Shown piece by piece: positions 25,387-33,583 of a stretch of 35,777 nucleotides of DNA; the stretch's first letter is position 1, and each line of letters opens with the position of its first letter. Below the pieces are notes generated by a model. That model was not told where the DNA came from. It searched no databases and saw only the letters and a program-made list of their open reading frames with translations. Made by a program: the position numbers and the translations under genes. The stretch is from Treponema sp. UBA1747 (lineage in GTDB: Bacteria > Spirochaetota > Spirochaetia > Treponematales > Treponemataceae): contig DCHR01000034.1 of NCBI GenBank assembly GCA_002315375.1, positions 1 through 35,777 of the forward strand. The letters run 5' to 3'.

Positions 25387-28300
25387 TTATGCTGCTATTC
25401 TTGCATTCTGATTAATACTTCTTACAACTGCAAAAATCTTGTTTTGTGCTTCTGAGCCAAATAAAGTAAAGAACTTTGGCCTGTCAAATGGTGCTCTTCC
25501 TTTCATAAGTGCTTCCATATTAATTTCGCCCTGTTCGACGATAATATCTATTAATCGCTGAACAAATTCAATTTGCATATTATTCATGTTTACATCATTA
25601 ATAAATTCTGCGAAGTAATCATTTACCGCATCTTTATCCATTTTAGTTAGGTGCCTAATAAATACGCCAAGGGAACGGCCTTCGCTTAATTCATTGAATA
25701 ACTGTTCATTACCCAGTTCTTCTTTGAATATATGATTAAGACTATCAAAATCTGCCTGAGTTAATGGCTGATTTGTTCGCAACTTACAAATAGCCATGTC
25801 ATTCATATGTTCTGAAAGATATGCATCTACTTTCTTTTTGTACTCGTCAAAATTGTCTGCAGGAGTAGGATTTACTGCTCCATCTGGAATATTAATTATT
25901 GAAACTTCGTCTTCATAATTAACAAAAATTGGTGGCCTTCCCGGTCCCCAATCAACAGCAAACTGAGCTAATCCGCGAATTTCTTTTCTTATTTCTTCGT
26001 AATCAAGAATATCAAGAGTATCGTAATAATCATTCACCGCAAGATGCTGCAATCGTTCCAAGTGATCACGAACTGCATTAATTGAAGTTTTCGTCAATAA
26101 GCGTTCTGCAATTCCTTTAATTTTTGACCTGAAGAAATTAATTGGTTGTCCTGTTATGGTTGCTTCCATAATTCCATAACAGAAATTGTCAAAACTCTTT
26201 GCATAAACATCCGTTTCATCATAGTAAACAAGAGAAGCAATTTTTGATTTCAAATTTAACAAATCATCGTCTGTAAGGAATTCAAAACTCTTCTCATTCT
26301 GAAACTTCAATACATGTTTCAAAACCATATGTACAGGAGTAAGGTCAGTTTTCAAAACTTTTATTTGTGTATGAACATCCTTTACAAGCTGTGTTCTGAA
26401 ATCGAAATATTTCTGTTCAGACCAGGCTGAATCCTGTAATTCTTTTATAACCGAACATTTGTGAATAAAAATACTTTCTGTTACTGACTTTGTAGCTGCT
26501 CCATCAATACCATTCTTCTCTTCACGGAAATATTCAAAATTTCTGAGGTAGTCAAAAATATAGAAATACTTTTTACCAACGTAGTTTCCTGTTTCATCTG
26601 TGCAAACTAAATCCGGTGCAAGTCGAGTTCCTCGACCAATCATCTGCCAGAATTTTATCTTACTTCTAATTTTTTTGTAGAAAACAAGATTTACAACTTC
26701 AGGAATATCAACACCTGTATCAAGCATATCTACACTAACTGCAATCTGTAATGGTGAATCTGATTTTTTGAATTCCTTAATAGTCGATTTTACTTTTGAG
26801 TCAGAACAAATTATTCGCTGACACATCTTACCTTTATATTGAGGCCAGTATTTATCAAAAGTATTTACAATGTGCTGGGCATGATTCTGGTTATAAGCAA
26901 AGATAATTGTTTTTCCAAGCTTGTCCCCTGCACCAGTTTTAATTCCTTTTATCATTAAATCTTCAAGAACCTGGCGGGTTGTATCTTCATTGAAAACATA
27001 TTCATTAATTGCTCTTGAAGGAAACTCTTCGAATGGCTCACCACTTTCTTCTTCCTGACGGCGGATTTTTTCCAGATCTTCTTCACTTAAATTATCAAGA
27101 TTAATTCCTTCATCAATGAAAGTAGAAGTCTTTTCAATTGTATGAAAAGGAACAAGGAAACCTGCATCAACTGCAGTTCCATATTCATAAACATCAGTTG
27201 GAACATTATCCTGAAGTTCAAAGAATTCAAAAGTTGACTTATCTACATCACGGCGAGGAGTTGCAGTAAGTCCAACTAAATATGAATCAAAGTATTCAAA
27301 GATTGCTCTATATTTTTTAAAGATTGAACGATGTGCTTCATCAACAATAATCAAATCAAAATGGGCTGGAGTAAAAGTTCTGTTCCCGTCTTTATTCTTT
27401 TCTGTATCAATTGCATTAAGAATTGTTGGGTAAGTACTGAATACAACTCTGGCACCTTTATTCTCTGCTTTATCTTTTGGATCAAGAAGATTACAAATTG
27501 TTGTTTCAGGACAATTATCGCGAAATGCTTCATAAGCCTGTTCTACCAGCTGAATACGATCTGCGAGGAACAGAACATTTGTAATGGCATGACCACGGCT
27601 CAAAACATCAACAATGGAAATTGCAGTTCTTGTTTTTCCTGTTCCAGTTGCCATTACAAGAAGGAACTTTCGGATTTTCTTTTCCATTTCCGAACAGATA
27701 GAACGGATAGCTTTCATCTGATAAGGGCGACCAGAGATTTCTGTATTGATTTTTACAGAAGACAAATCACGGCGCAAAGCACGCCGGTCCATCAATTTCT
27801 GTAAATCATCCATGCTGAAAATCATGCTTACAATACGAGGTGCATACTGTGTATCATCCCAGAAATAAGTTTCAAAACCATTTGTATAGAAAATAAATGG
27901 ACGGCGGCCAAACTTCCGTTCAAGACAGTCTGCATATAAAACAGCCTGCTGCTTTCCAACATTAGGATCTTTTGTTGTACGCTTAGCTTCAATTACTGCC
28001 AATGGAGAACCATCTTTTCCAAATAAGGCATAATCAATAAATCCACTTTTACCAGGAATGCCTTCCATATCATTTACAGGATATTCTTCTACAACCTGAA
28101 CCTGATCTATTCTCCACCCCATTGTTTTTAAATCATCATCAATAAACAGTTTACGAGTCTGGAATTCATTAAGGTCTTCAATTTTAAGATCTGGTTTATT
28201 AACAGGATTTTCTTTACGACTTTGAATTGCAGCCTGAGCTTCAGCCAGTTGTTTCATTAATTCTGCAATAGTATTGTCTTTTTCGTCTAATTCATTTTTA

Positions 28301-28776
28301 TATTTTTCAATTTCTTCTCTGTTAGGTTTTGCAACTGGGATTACAACTTTATTTGCAGGTATTAAGGCTTCATCAAAAGTTCTCTGCTGGTAGTTCATAC
28401 CGTAAGTGTAATCAATCCAATTCAAGACATTAAAAAGAGCTTTGAGAGAAAGTAATACAGATGCTTTATCTACTGTTTTAGTATCATGAACACCTTTGTT
28501 TCCAACTTTAATTACGCTTTGAATTGCTGTCAGAATATCTGAAGGAACAAAACTTACAAAAGTTGGCTCATGAACAAGTACCTGAATGGAATCATCATAA
28601 GGGCGATGCAAATCTCCATCTACGGAGTACATCCATTTTACGGCCTGTTCCAAAGACTTGCGGGCAGCAAAGGCAGCGAATACAGTATTTTTGTTGTATT
28701 GAAGTTCAGCTTGAATTGCCATTTGAGAAAAAGCGGAATAATTACTGTCGTAAGTTAGAAAGTCAAAATTAGCCAT
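25387..28776 (-). CDS. hsdR: type I restriction enzyme, R subunit
   Basis: 1129 residues. Residues 1-140 resemble the DUF4145-type N-terminal domain found on some HsdR proteins; 153-190 is a coiled coil. The nuclease core is PD-(D/E)xK-like: Asp248 in FIDYALFG, then Glu263 and Lys265 in VIEAKR. Next come an SF2 translocase with Walker A ATGTGKT (376-382), DEAH (479-482), LTATPRRD, and the second RecA lobe with DMLDTGVDIPEVV and QMIGRGTR. The C-terminal 300 residues fit the EcoEI-type HsdR tail. It cuts unmodified DNA after translocation, in complex with HsdM and HsdS. It is three bases downstream of the ATPase gene (SD GGAG within that gene's end), so it is transcribed with that gene rather than with hsdM-hsdS. 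Confidence 0.95.
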   Translation of the reverse strand: MANFDFLTYDSNYSAFSQMAIQAELQYNKNTVFAAFAARKSLEQAVKWMYSVDGDLHRPYDDSIQVLVHEPTFVSFVPSDILTAIQSVIKVGNKGVHDTKTVDKASVLLSLKALFNVLNWIDYTYGMNYQQRTFDEALIPANKVVIPVAKPNREEIEKYKNELDEKDNTIAELMKQLAEAQAAIQSRKENPVNKPDLKIEDLNEFQTRKLFIDDDLKTMGWRIDQVQVVEEYPVNDMEGIPGKSGFIDYALFGKDGSPLAVIEAKRTTKDPNVGKQQAVLYADCLERKFGRRPFIFYTNGFETYFWDDTQYAPRIVSMIFSMDDLQKLMDRRALRRDLSSVKINTEISGRPYQMKAIRSICSEMEKKIRKFLLVMATGTGKTRTAISIVDVLSRGHAITNVLFLADRIQLVEQAYEAFRDNCPETTICNLLDPKDKAENKGARVVFSTYPTILNAIDTEKNKDGNRTFTPAHFDLIIVDEAHRSIFKKYRAIFEYFDSYLVGLTATPRRDVDKSTFEFFELQDNVPTDVYEYGTAVDAGFLVPFHTIEKTSTFIDEGINLDNLSEEDLEKIRRQEEESGEPFEEFPSRAINEYVFNEDTTRQVLEDLMIKGIKTGAGDKLGKTIIFAYNQNHAQHIVNTFDKYWPQYKGKMCQRIICSDSKVKSTIKEFKKSDSPLQIAVSVDMLDTGVDIPEVVNLVFYKKIRSKIKFWQMIGRGTRLAPDLVCTDETGNYVGKKYFYIFDYLRNFEYFREEKNGIDGAATKSVTESIFIHKCSVIKELQDSAWSEQKYFDFRTQLVKDVHTQIKVLKTDLTPVHMVLKHVLKFQNEKSFEFLTDDDLLNLKSKIASLVYYDETDVYAKSFDNFCYGIMEATITGQPINFFRSKIKGIAERLLTKTSINAVRDHLERLQHLAVNDYYDTLDILDYEEIRKEIRGLAQFAVDWGPGRPPIFVNYEDEVSIINIPDGAVNPTPADNFDEYKKKVDAYLSEHMNDMAICKLRTNQPLTQADFDSLNHIFKEELGNEQLFNELSEGRSLGVFIRHLTKMDKDAVNDYFAEFINDVNMNNMQIEFVQRLIDIIVEQGEINMEALMKGRAPFDRPKFFTLFGSEAQNKIFAVVRSINQNARIAA

Positions 28777-28779
28777 AGA

Positions 28780-29991
28780 TTACTTTTCTCCTAATAACCA
28801 TTCTAACACATTAGTTTTCTTAATGCCGTTTAAATCTGCTGTTGGATCCTCATCTAAAGTTAAAAGAAGTTTTGGATAATTGTCTTTTACAGACTGCAAA
28901 GGCTTTAATTCACGAGCTAAAGTGTTTTCATCCCGCACAGTTACAGAAACCTGAATGTAAGTATTACCTTCATGATTCTGGGCCACAAAATCAATTTCTG
29001 TATCATCAACTTTGCCAACAAAAACTTTATAACCACGACGGATTAATTCAAGGTAAACAACATTTTCAAGAATATGACCAACATCGTTGGCTTTCTGACC
29101 AAGTAAAAGAAAACGCAAGCCAATATCCACTGCATAATATTTTTCTAAAAGCTTAAGATATTCCTTACCTTTTACATCATAACGTTTTGCTTCGTAAACA
29201 ATGAAAGACTGCTGCAAAGCTGTAATGTATTTTTCTACAGTCTTAACATCAATTTTGCGGCCTGCAGAAGTCATGGAATCGGCAATACGCTTGGAAGAAA
29301 GAGGATTGCCAATGTTGTCAAAAACAAAACGTACAACACTTTCCAGCATTTTAGTATCAGTAATCTTAAAACGGGAAACCACATCCTTAAGAACAATTGT
29401 GCTATAAACGCCACTCAAATAATCCAGGACTTCCTGAATATCATTTCCAAGATTCAAAGTATAAGGAAAAGAACTGCGCTGAACATACTGCTTATATTTT
29501 TCAGAAAGAGAAAGCTTAGAATCGCTGCCCAAAGCACTTACATATTCCTTAAAAGAAAGAGGCAGCATTTCTATTGTGATATAGCGACCAGAAAGTAAAG
29601 TTGCCAGTTCTCCGGAAAGAAGATAAGCATTACTGCCAGTCATGTAAATGTCAATTTGAGGATTTAAGAAAAGACTGTCTACAACACGCTGAAAATCCTG
29701 AACATTCTGAATTTCATCAAAAAAGACATAAGTCATTTTGTCAGGGACAAGGCGCTCTTTTACAAAAGCATGAAGTTTTTTAGGATCCAGCAGTTCAGAA
29801 TTGTCAAAATCTTCAAAGTTCAAAAAAATAATCTGATTCTGCTGAACACCAGTTGAGACAAGATATTCCATAAACATTTTCATCAAAGTCGATTTTCCAC
29901 AACGGCGAATACCTGTGATAACTTTAATAATCTGCTTATCTTTGTAGGCCTTTAGCTTGTCTAAAAACTCAGTTCTTTTTATATCTTTCAT
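28780..29991 (-). CDS. AAA_14/DUF4143-type ATPase in the R-M locus
   Basis: 403 residues from the ATG at 29991; a TTG 12 codons upstream is in frame but lies upstream of the -10 box. Walker A GIRRCGKST (27-35), Walker B VFFDEIQN (about 90-97), a sensor-like YMTGSNAYLLSG, then the DUF4143 region with ENVVYLELIRRGYKVFVGK, EIDFVAQ and YIQVSV. The last block is a PD-(D/E)xK-like fold in which the catalytic E-x-K position reads Q-V-S, as is common in this branch, so nuclease activity is unlikely. These ATPases are widespread, poorly characterised and often mobile or defence-associated. It is the first gene of a two-gene operon with hsdR; its promoter has two palindromes and probably no 5' leader. 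Confidence 0.88.
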   Translation of the reverse strand: MKDIKRTEFLDKLKAYKDKQIIKVITGIRRCGKSTLMKMFMEYLVSTGVQQNQIIFLNFEDFDNSELLDPKKLHAFVKERLVPDKMTYVFFDEIQNVQDFQRVVDSLFLNPQIDIYMTGSNAYLLSGELATLLSGRYITIEMLPLSFKEYVSALGSDSKLSLSEKYKQYVQRSSFPYTLNLGNDIQEVLDYLSGVYSTIVLKDVVSRFKITDTKMLESVVRFVFDNIGNPLSSKRIADSMTSAGRKIDVKTVEKYITALQQSFIVYEAKRYDVKGKEYLKLLEKYYAVDIGLRFLLLGQKANDVGHILENVVYLELIRRGYKVFVGKVDDTEIDFVAQNHEGNTYIQVSVTVRDENTLARELKPLQSVKDNYPKLLLTLDEDPTADLNGIKKTNVLEWLLGEK

Positions 29992-29994
29992 AGT

Positions 29995-30010
29995 TTGGAT
30001 TATACTCCAA
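29995..30010. promoter_or_regulatory. 16-bp palindromic operator, site 1 (overlaps -10)
   Basis: TTGGATTATACTCCAA: TTGGA half-sites separated by six bases, lying over the -10 box of the ATPase-hsdR promoter. It has the same architecture as the site at 30036-30051. Confidence 0.65.
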
Positions 30011-30027
30011 TGTTTTGTATAAAACAA
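29999..30027 (-). promoter_or_regulatory. promoter of ATPase-hsdR, leaderless
   Basis: On the minus strand TTGTTT (-35, 30022-30027), a 17-bp spacer and a perfect TATAAT (-10, 29999-30004) are followed by only seven bases before the ATG at 29991. No SD precedes the ATG. Confidence 0.7.
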
Positions 30028-30035
30028 GGTAAAGT

Positions 30036-30051
30036 TTGGAATTTATTCCAA
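30036..30051. promoter_or_regulatory. 16-bp palindromic operator, site 2 (upstream of -35)
   Basis: TTGGAATTTATTCCAA, again TTGGA-6-TCCAA, centred 41 bp (about four helical turns) from site 1 and just upstream of the -35 box. The pair suggests cooperative or looping control of ATPase-hsdR expression. Confidence 0.65.
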
Positions 30052-30070
30052 GGTTTACTCCGAACCAATG

Positions 30071-30187
30071 TCATGCTGAAATAGCCGGACTCCAGATATA
30101 AGTCTTTTCCTTCATTTCAGGTTCCGAGTTTCGTATATATTCTTCAAAATCTAGTTCGTAGTTTTTCTTTTCTGACATGCTGTTCAT
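30071..30187 (-). pseudogene. short ORF like the N-terminus of Fic/VbhA-type antitoxin-Fic proteins, truncated
   Basis: A 38-codon ORF with an ATG reads MNSMSEKKNYELDFEEYIR, NSEPEMKEKTYIW, SPAISA and then stops. From memory, the first 30 residues resemble the opening of Fic proteins carrying a VbhA-type inhibitory N-terminus (ELxFxEYIRxGEPxKKExxxxWxTAIGLQ). The match breaks exactly where the conserved TAIGLQ would come, at a segment (TTTCAGCATGAC) resembling the intergenic palindromes near 33619. Most likely the stub of a lost Fic gene; a functional 38-residue peptide is the alternative. It is too short for ordinary gene calling. Confidence 0.45.
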
Positions 30188-30250
30188 ATTATCACATTCA
30201 ACAATGAAAAAAAAATAGTTTGAAAAAGTCAATTTTCATTATTGACGATA

Positions 30251-30302
30251 TAGAACTTCCAAACTAAATTATAGTATACTAAATGTGTTATCAATTAAGG
30301 AG
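30251..30302 (+). promoter_or_regulatory. promoter and RBS of the peptidase-cyclase operon
   Basis: TATACT (30275-30280) within the 8-bp palindrome AGTATACT, with a weak -35 (TAGAAC, 30251-30256) 18 bp upstream. A better -35 (TTGACG, 30242-30247) is spaced too far. The SD AAGGAG (30297-30302) lies nine bases before the ATG at 30312. Confidence 0.45.
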
Positions 30303-30311
30303 AAAAACCCT

Positions 30312-30806
30312 ATGCCTATAGAACCAGTAAATTTTAGTCGTTCTCAAATAGAAACAATTGCACAAAAGTTTGCTGAACTTACAGACTTCACTCCTTGTGT
30401 AACTGATATCTATGAATATGTAAAATCTCTAGGTGGCCAGCTCAATTATTCAGATGAACAAATTGATGAAAATGGTGGATCTATTGAAGTTCTTGGACCT
30501 AAGGAGTTTACTATTAATCTTTCTAAGAACACTTCCGCAAAAAGAGATGTGTTTACAATTGCACATGAATTGGGGCATTTTGTGTTACATTCTAAGTTAG
30601 GTACAATCCGACTAAAAGCTGGCCGTGATGAGAATATTGATACAGCAGAAAGAGAAGCCAATTCATTTGCTGCAGCATTCTTGATGCCTGCAGATTTAGT
30701 AAAATCAAAGCATAATGATTTTTCAGGTAATTTATATTCATTAGCAGACGCTTTTAATGTCTCCCTTTCGGCAATTACATGGCGTTGTAAAAATTTAGGG
30801 TTATAG
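30312..30806 (+). CDS. ImmA/IrrE-family zinc metallopeptidase
   Basis: 164 residues from the ATG with a good SD (the in-frame start at 30285 lacks one). The zinc site HELGH is at residues 85-89 in FTIAHELGHFVLH; the family's downstream acidic ligand block is EREANSFAAAFLMP (about 113-126); the C-terminus LADAFNVSLSAITWRCKNLGL is the usual ImmA/IrrE tail. Relatives cleave repressors or regulators in phage, ICE and stress systems. Here no repressor is adjacent; instead the stop codon is two bases before a class III cyclase-like gene, so the two proteins are made together. Cleavage of the cyclase, or of a regulator bound at the nearby palindromes, are hypotheses. All catalytic residues appear present. 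Confidence 0.9.
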   Translation: MPIEPVNFSRSQIETIAQKFAELTDFTPCVTDIYEYVKSLGGQLNYSDEQIDENGGSIEVLGPKEFTINLSKNTSAKRDVFTIAHELGHFVLHSKLGTIRLKAGRDENIDTAEREANSFAAAFLMPADLVKSKHNDFSGNLYSLADAFNVSLSAITWRCKNLGL

Positions 30807-30808
30807 TA

Positions 30809-31759
30809 ATGATTGAGAAAGACACTGAAGATCCTGAATTATACCTTTTTTTCAGTGTTGATATAATTGATTCCACATCCCTTAAATATGGAACAAAAGA
30901 TAAACCTGCATTAGAAAATTGGTATAATTCAATTCTTACATTCTATGAAGATTTCCCAACTCAATTTCAGATTGCCCTAAAATCAGTCACTTCTATATTT
31001 CATTTGCCTTCGGATATTCAATTAAATACTTGGAAATATTCTGGAGATGAAATTCTATTTTTTATTAATATAAAAAATGAAAATGAAGTTCCAGCTGCTA
31101 TTTTTGCCTTTGAAAGAATACTAAATGAATGGTACGACCCCAAAAATGTAAAACAAATACATTTAAAAGGATGTACATGGTTAGGTCAGTTTCCTTTCAT
31201 TGATAGACGACTTTCAATTAAACAATCAAAAACGGATTCAAATAATAAATTGGATTTTATAGGACCATCTATAGATTGTGGCTTTAGATTAGGGAAATAT
31301 GCATCTAGAAATCAGATTGTTTTGTCAATTGAAGTAGTTGACTTATGTAGGGTTTGTACAGATTTTACTCTCAATATTTATTATTTAAAATCGGAAAATT
31401 TAAAAGGTGTCCTTGGAACTCTAAAATATCCAATATTCGTATTAGTTTTATCAAAAGCCAATAAGTCTTTTGAGGAACAGCATTTATTACATGCATGTCA
31501 TGCAACAGATTTAAAAGTGTTTATTGATGACTATTACGAGAATATGATTGATGAACATAAAGACAAAGTTTCAAAAATTGACTCACATATAAATGAGTAT
31601 CTTCTGAGTAAAAAAGAATTATCAAAAGAAATAATTTCAAAAGATAAAGCTTTAGATTCTGAAAGCGAAATGCAAGAATCAGAAACAGAAGAAGCCCCTA
31701 CTGCTGACCTAACAGCATTTGAAGACATGATGCAATCCACAATCGAAAGAAAAGAATAG
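30809..31759 (+). CDS. class III nucleotide-cyclase-like protein (defence-type candidate)
   Basis: 316 residues. Landmarks of the class III cyclase fold: FFSVDIIDSTSLKYG (metal Asp18), WKYSGDEILFF (Lys76 three before the G, second metal Asp80) and DFIGPSIDCGFRLGKYASRNQIVLS (Gly152, Arg160). The transition-state Asn position reads Asp156. The first two sites look intact, so activity is plausible. The C-terminal 80 residues are a charged, coiled-coil-like tail (KDKVSKIDSHINEYLL, then many Glu) and no effector domain is fused. Stand-alone class III cyclases of about this size occur in Pycsar anti-phage systems, but those pair with a cNMP-binding effector, which I do not see here. Two-base gap from the peptidase gene; convergent with the HEPN gene. 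Coding is AT-richer than the left half of the window. Confidence 0.65.
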   Translation: MIEKDTEDPELYLFFSVDIIDSTSLKYGTKDKPALENWYNSILTFYEDFPTQFQIALKSVTSIFHLPSDIQLNTWKYSGDEILFFINIKNENEVPAAIFAFERILNEWYDPKNVKQIHLKGCTWLGQFPFIDRRLSIKQSKTDSNNKLDFIGPSIDCGFRLGKYASRNQIVLSIEVVDLCRVCTDFTLNIYYLKSENLKGVLGTLKYPIFVLVLSKANKSFEEQHLLHACHATDLKVFIDDYYENMIDEHKDKVSKIDSHINEYLLSKKELSKEIISKDKALDSESEMQESETEEAPTADLTAFEDMMQSTIERKE

Positions 31760-31766
31760 AATAATA

Positions 31767-31795
31767 CAAAATACTCCTGAATAAATGATATATGT
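31767..31795 (-). repeat. decayed second copy of the hsdS 3' end
   Basis: CAAAATACTCCTG followed by ATAAATGATATATGT matches 32378-32406 (CAAAATACTCCTG, CATAAGTGATTTATAC), the last codons of hsdS. In the same frame it reads S-F-I-Q-E-Y-F against S-L-M-Q-E-Y-F in HsdS. The two copies are direct repeats that bracket the HEPN gene exactly. Confidence 0.7.
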
Positions 31796-31839
31796 ATTAT
31801 TTATTCTCGTTTTATGTTTTAACTATCTAGTTCAGAATT

Positions 31840-32373
31840 TTATTTTATAGAATCTTTATAAATTATTTTTCTCAAATATACTAAATCCTCAAGATTCAAA
31901 ATAATTTTTGCAGTTATACCAGCTTTATCTCTATCCTCAAAATACAAGAAGGATCCACGTTGTTGCAATAAAGAAACTCGCCCATGTGCAATTGAATTCC
32001 TTAGGTGTCGTATTAAACAATCGAAATCAGATTCTTTTTTATTTTTCTTACAAACAAAACGTTTACATTTATAACAAACTTCATTACCCAATAAATAATA
32101 TTTTTCAAAGTAACTATTTAATTCTTTTATTTCTGTACAAAATTTTACAGAAATAATTTTACGCTTAGTTATAAAATCTTTATACACCATTTCTTTTGAG
32201 TCATCATGAATTCTGCAAGCATGTGGACTAGATACTCCAGGTGCCCGATATTGAAAATAGGAAAATACTTGTTTTAACTTTTTGTTAAATATTTCATACG
32301 GAACAATTTGTGACTCAAGAATTTTCAATGTCTTCTTATATTTACATTCTGTATCATTGCAAGAAAACGCCAT
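31840..32373 (-). CDS. HEPN-domain RNase-like protein coupled to hsdS
   Basis: 177 residues. The key motif is LIRHLRNSIAHGRV (about 120-133): Arg125-Asn-x3-His130, the R-x4-6-H signature of HEPN RNases, followed by FEDRD (about 145-149) as in the pEK499_p136-like branch as I recall it. A CxxCx4C segment (Cys100, 103, 108) may bind zinc. HEPN proteins are typically RNases acting as toxins or abortive-infection effectors, which fits this locus. The ATG overlaps the hsdS stop (TAATG), so translation is coupled to the specificity subunit. It is AT-rich, and sits between two direct copies of the hsdS 3' end, implying it was added as a cassette. No separate antitoxin gene is adjacent. Confidence 0.68.
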   Translation of the reverse strand: MAFSCNDTECKYKKTLKILESQIVPYEIFNKKLKQVFSYFQYRAPGVSSPHACRIHDDSKEMVYKDFITKRKIISVKFCTEIKELNSYFEKYYLLGNEVCYKCKRFVCKKNKKESDFDCLIRHLRNSIAHGRVSLLQQRGSFLYFEDRDKAGITAKIILNLEDLVYLRKIIYKDSIK

Positions 32374-33563
32374 TACCCAAAATACTCCTGCATAAGTGAT
32401 TTATACAAAGTTTCTGCTTTTTCCAAAGACTGCTGAACTACAAGTTTTGATTTGTCAATTTGTTGAACGAAATCGGCGAATTGTTGCTGGAGTTCGAGTG
32501 GAGGAACAGGGATATCTAAATTAGTTAGAATTTGTTGATTTAAATTCTGAATATTAGCTCCTCGACCAGCCATACGCTTGCGCATACTTTCTGTTTTTAA
32601 TACTCGTAACAAATAATCAGTTACAAAAAGATTACTTTCCTGTCTAAAACGAATACAGAAACCACTAAATGTTGTTTTTAATTCATTTGGATAAACGGCA
32701 ACACATCTTCCAACTAAATCTTTATTTCCATTTGAACGAACAAAAACCAAATCTTCATTTTTGAGTAAATACTCTTCTGAAGGTAATTCATTCAAAGAAA
32801 CTTGTGGAAGTTTTTCACATTCATTGATAATTGAATAATCCTTAAAATCGCCAACACCTAAACAATTTAGTTCAACACCATTTTCATCATAATGAAAGTT
32901 CATTCCATTTTTACAAGACCCTGTTTCTCCAAGTTTCTTTACTTCCCATCCCATAGGATTAGTAACAGGGTCTCCAAACATCTCGATAAATCGGGATTTG
33001 ATGAGCAGGTCGTATTTTGCAAGGAGTTCTTTGTGTTCTGCAATTACCTTTGTAACCTGATCCAAATTAAGCGCAATCTGTTTCTGCACATCTAATGGTG
33101 GAAGTGGGATTTCGAGGTTTTCTAAATCTTCAGACCTAATATTGTTTATATTAGCACCTTCTGAGGCAGATGAAATTATCTGACGATAAGTTGGAGAAAA
33201 GAAATAATGTTTTAGGTATTCAAAACCTATTCCATTTGGGCGAACTACTTTACAAAAAGCTCCAAAAGTTACTTTTTCATCATCATTAAAACATGCAGCT
33301 TTACCAACTAGATGTTTACTTCCACTTGAAGCACAAATTAAGATATCTCCCTTTTGTAAATATTGTTCATCAGAAACTCTTTGTTGTTTTACAAATACTA
33401 ATTCATCATAGTTAATTTTGTCTTCATTTATATTATTAGCTCTCAAAATAGTTGCTGAGTTTTCTGTTTTTTCATCCAGAACATCAGCAGGCTTATATGA
33501 AACCCCTCTGATTTGAGTAGAAATTTCTCCAAGTTTTACTGTTTTCCAATTCTCTCTATTCAT
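32373..33563 (-). CDS. hsdS: type I restriction-modification specificity subunit
   Basis: 396 residues from the ATG at 33563 (a TTG two codons earlier is possible). Two target-recognition domains, each ending in the family's conserved segment: GANINNIRSEDLENLEIPLPPL (about 153-174) and GANIQNLNQQILTNLDIPVPPL in the second half, each followed by an alpha-helical spacer (QKQIALNLDQVTKVIAEHKE; QQQFADFVQQIDKSKLVVQQ). It reads the bipartite DNA site for HsdM2S and HsdR2M2S; the site cannot be deduced from sequence alone. 256 bp of repeats and hairpins separate it from hsdM upstream. Its stop overlaps the ATG of the HEPN gene. Both half-recognition domains look complete. Confidence 0.93.
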   Translation of the reverse strand: MNRENWKTVKLGEISTQIRGVSYKPADVLDEKTENSATILRANNINEDKINYDELVFVKQQRVSDEQYLQKGDILICASSGSKHLVGKAACFNDDEKVTFGAFCKVVRPNGIGFEYLKHYFFSPTYRQIISSASEGANINNIRSEDLENLEIPLPPLDVQKQIALNLDQVTKVIAEHKELLAKYDLLIKSRFIEMFGDPVTNPMGWEVKKLGETGSCKNGMNFHYDENGVELNCLGVGDFKDYSIINECEKLPQVSLNELPSEEYLLKNEDLVFVRSNGNKDLVGRCVAVYPNELKTTFSGFCIRFRQESNLFVTDYLLRVLKTESMRKRMAGRGANIQNLNQQILTNLDIPVPPLELQQQFADFVQQIDKSKLVVQQSLEKAETLYKSLMQEYFG

Positions 33564-33583
33564 TCGCAATTCTCATTTAATAG

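Noticed and set aside
28780..29991. DUF4143 ATPase as an active nuclease
   Set aside because: The E-x-K position of the PD-(D/E)xK-like part reads Q-V-S, which is common in this family and argues against catalysis.
30809..31759. Naming the cyclase-like gene PycC (Pycsar)
   Set aside because: Only cyclase landmarks are visible; no cNMP-binding TM or TIR effector is adjacent and the Asn position is Asp, so the name would go beyond the evidence.
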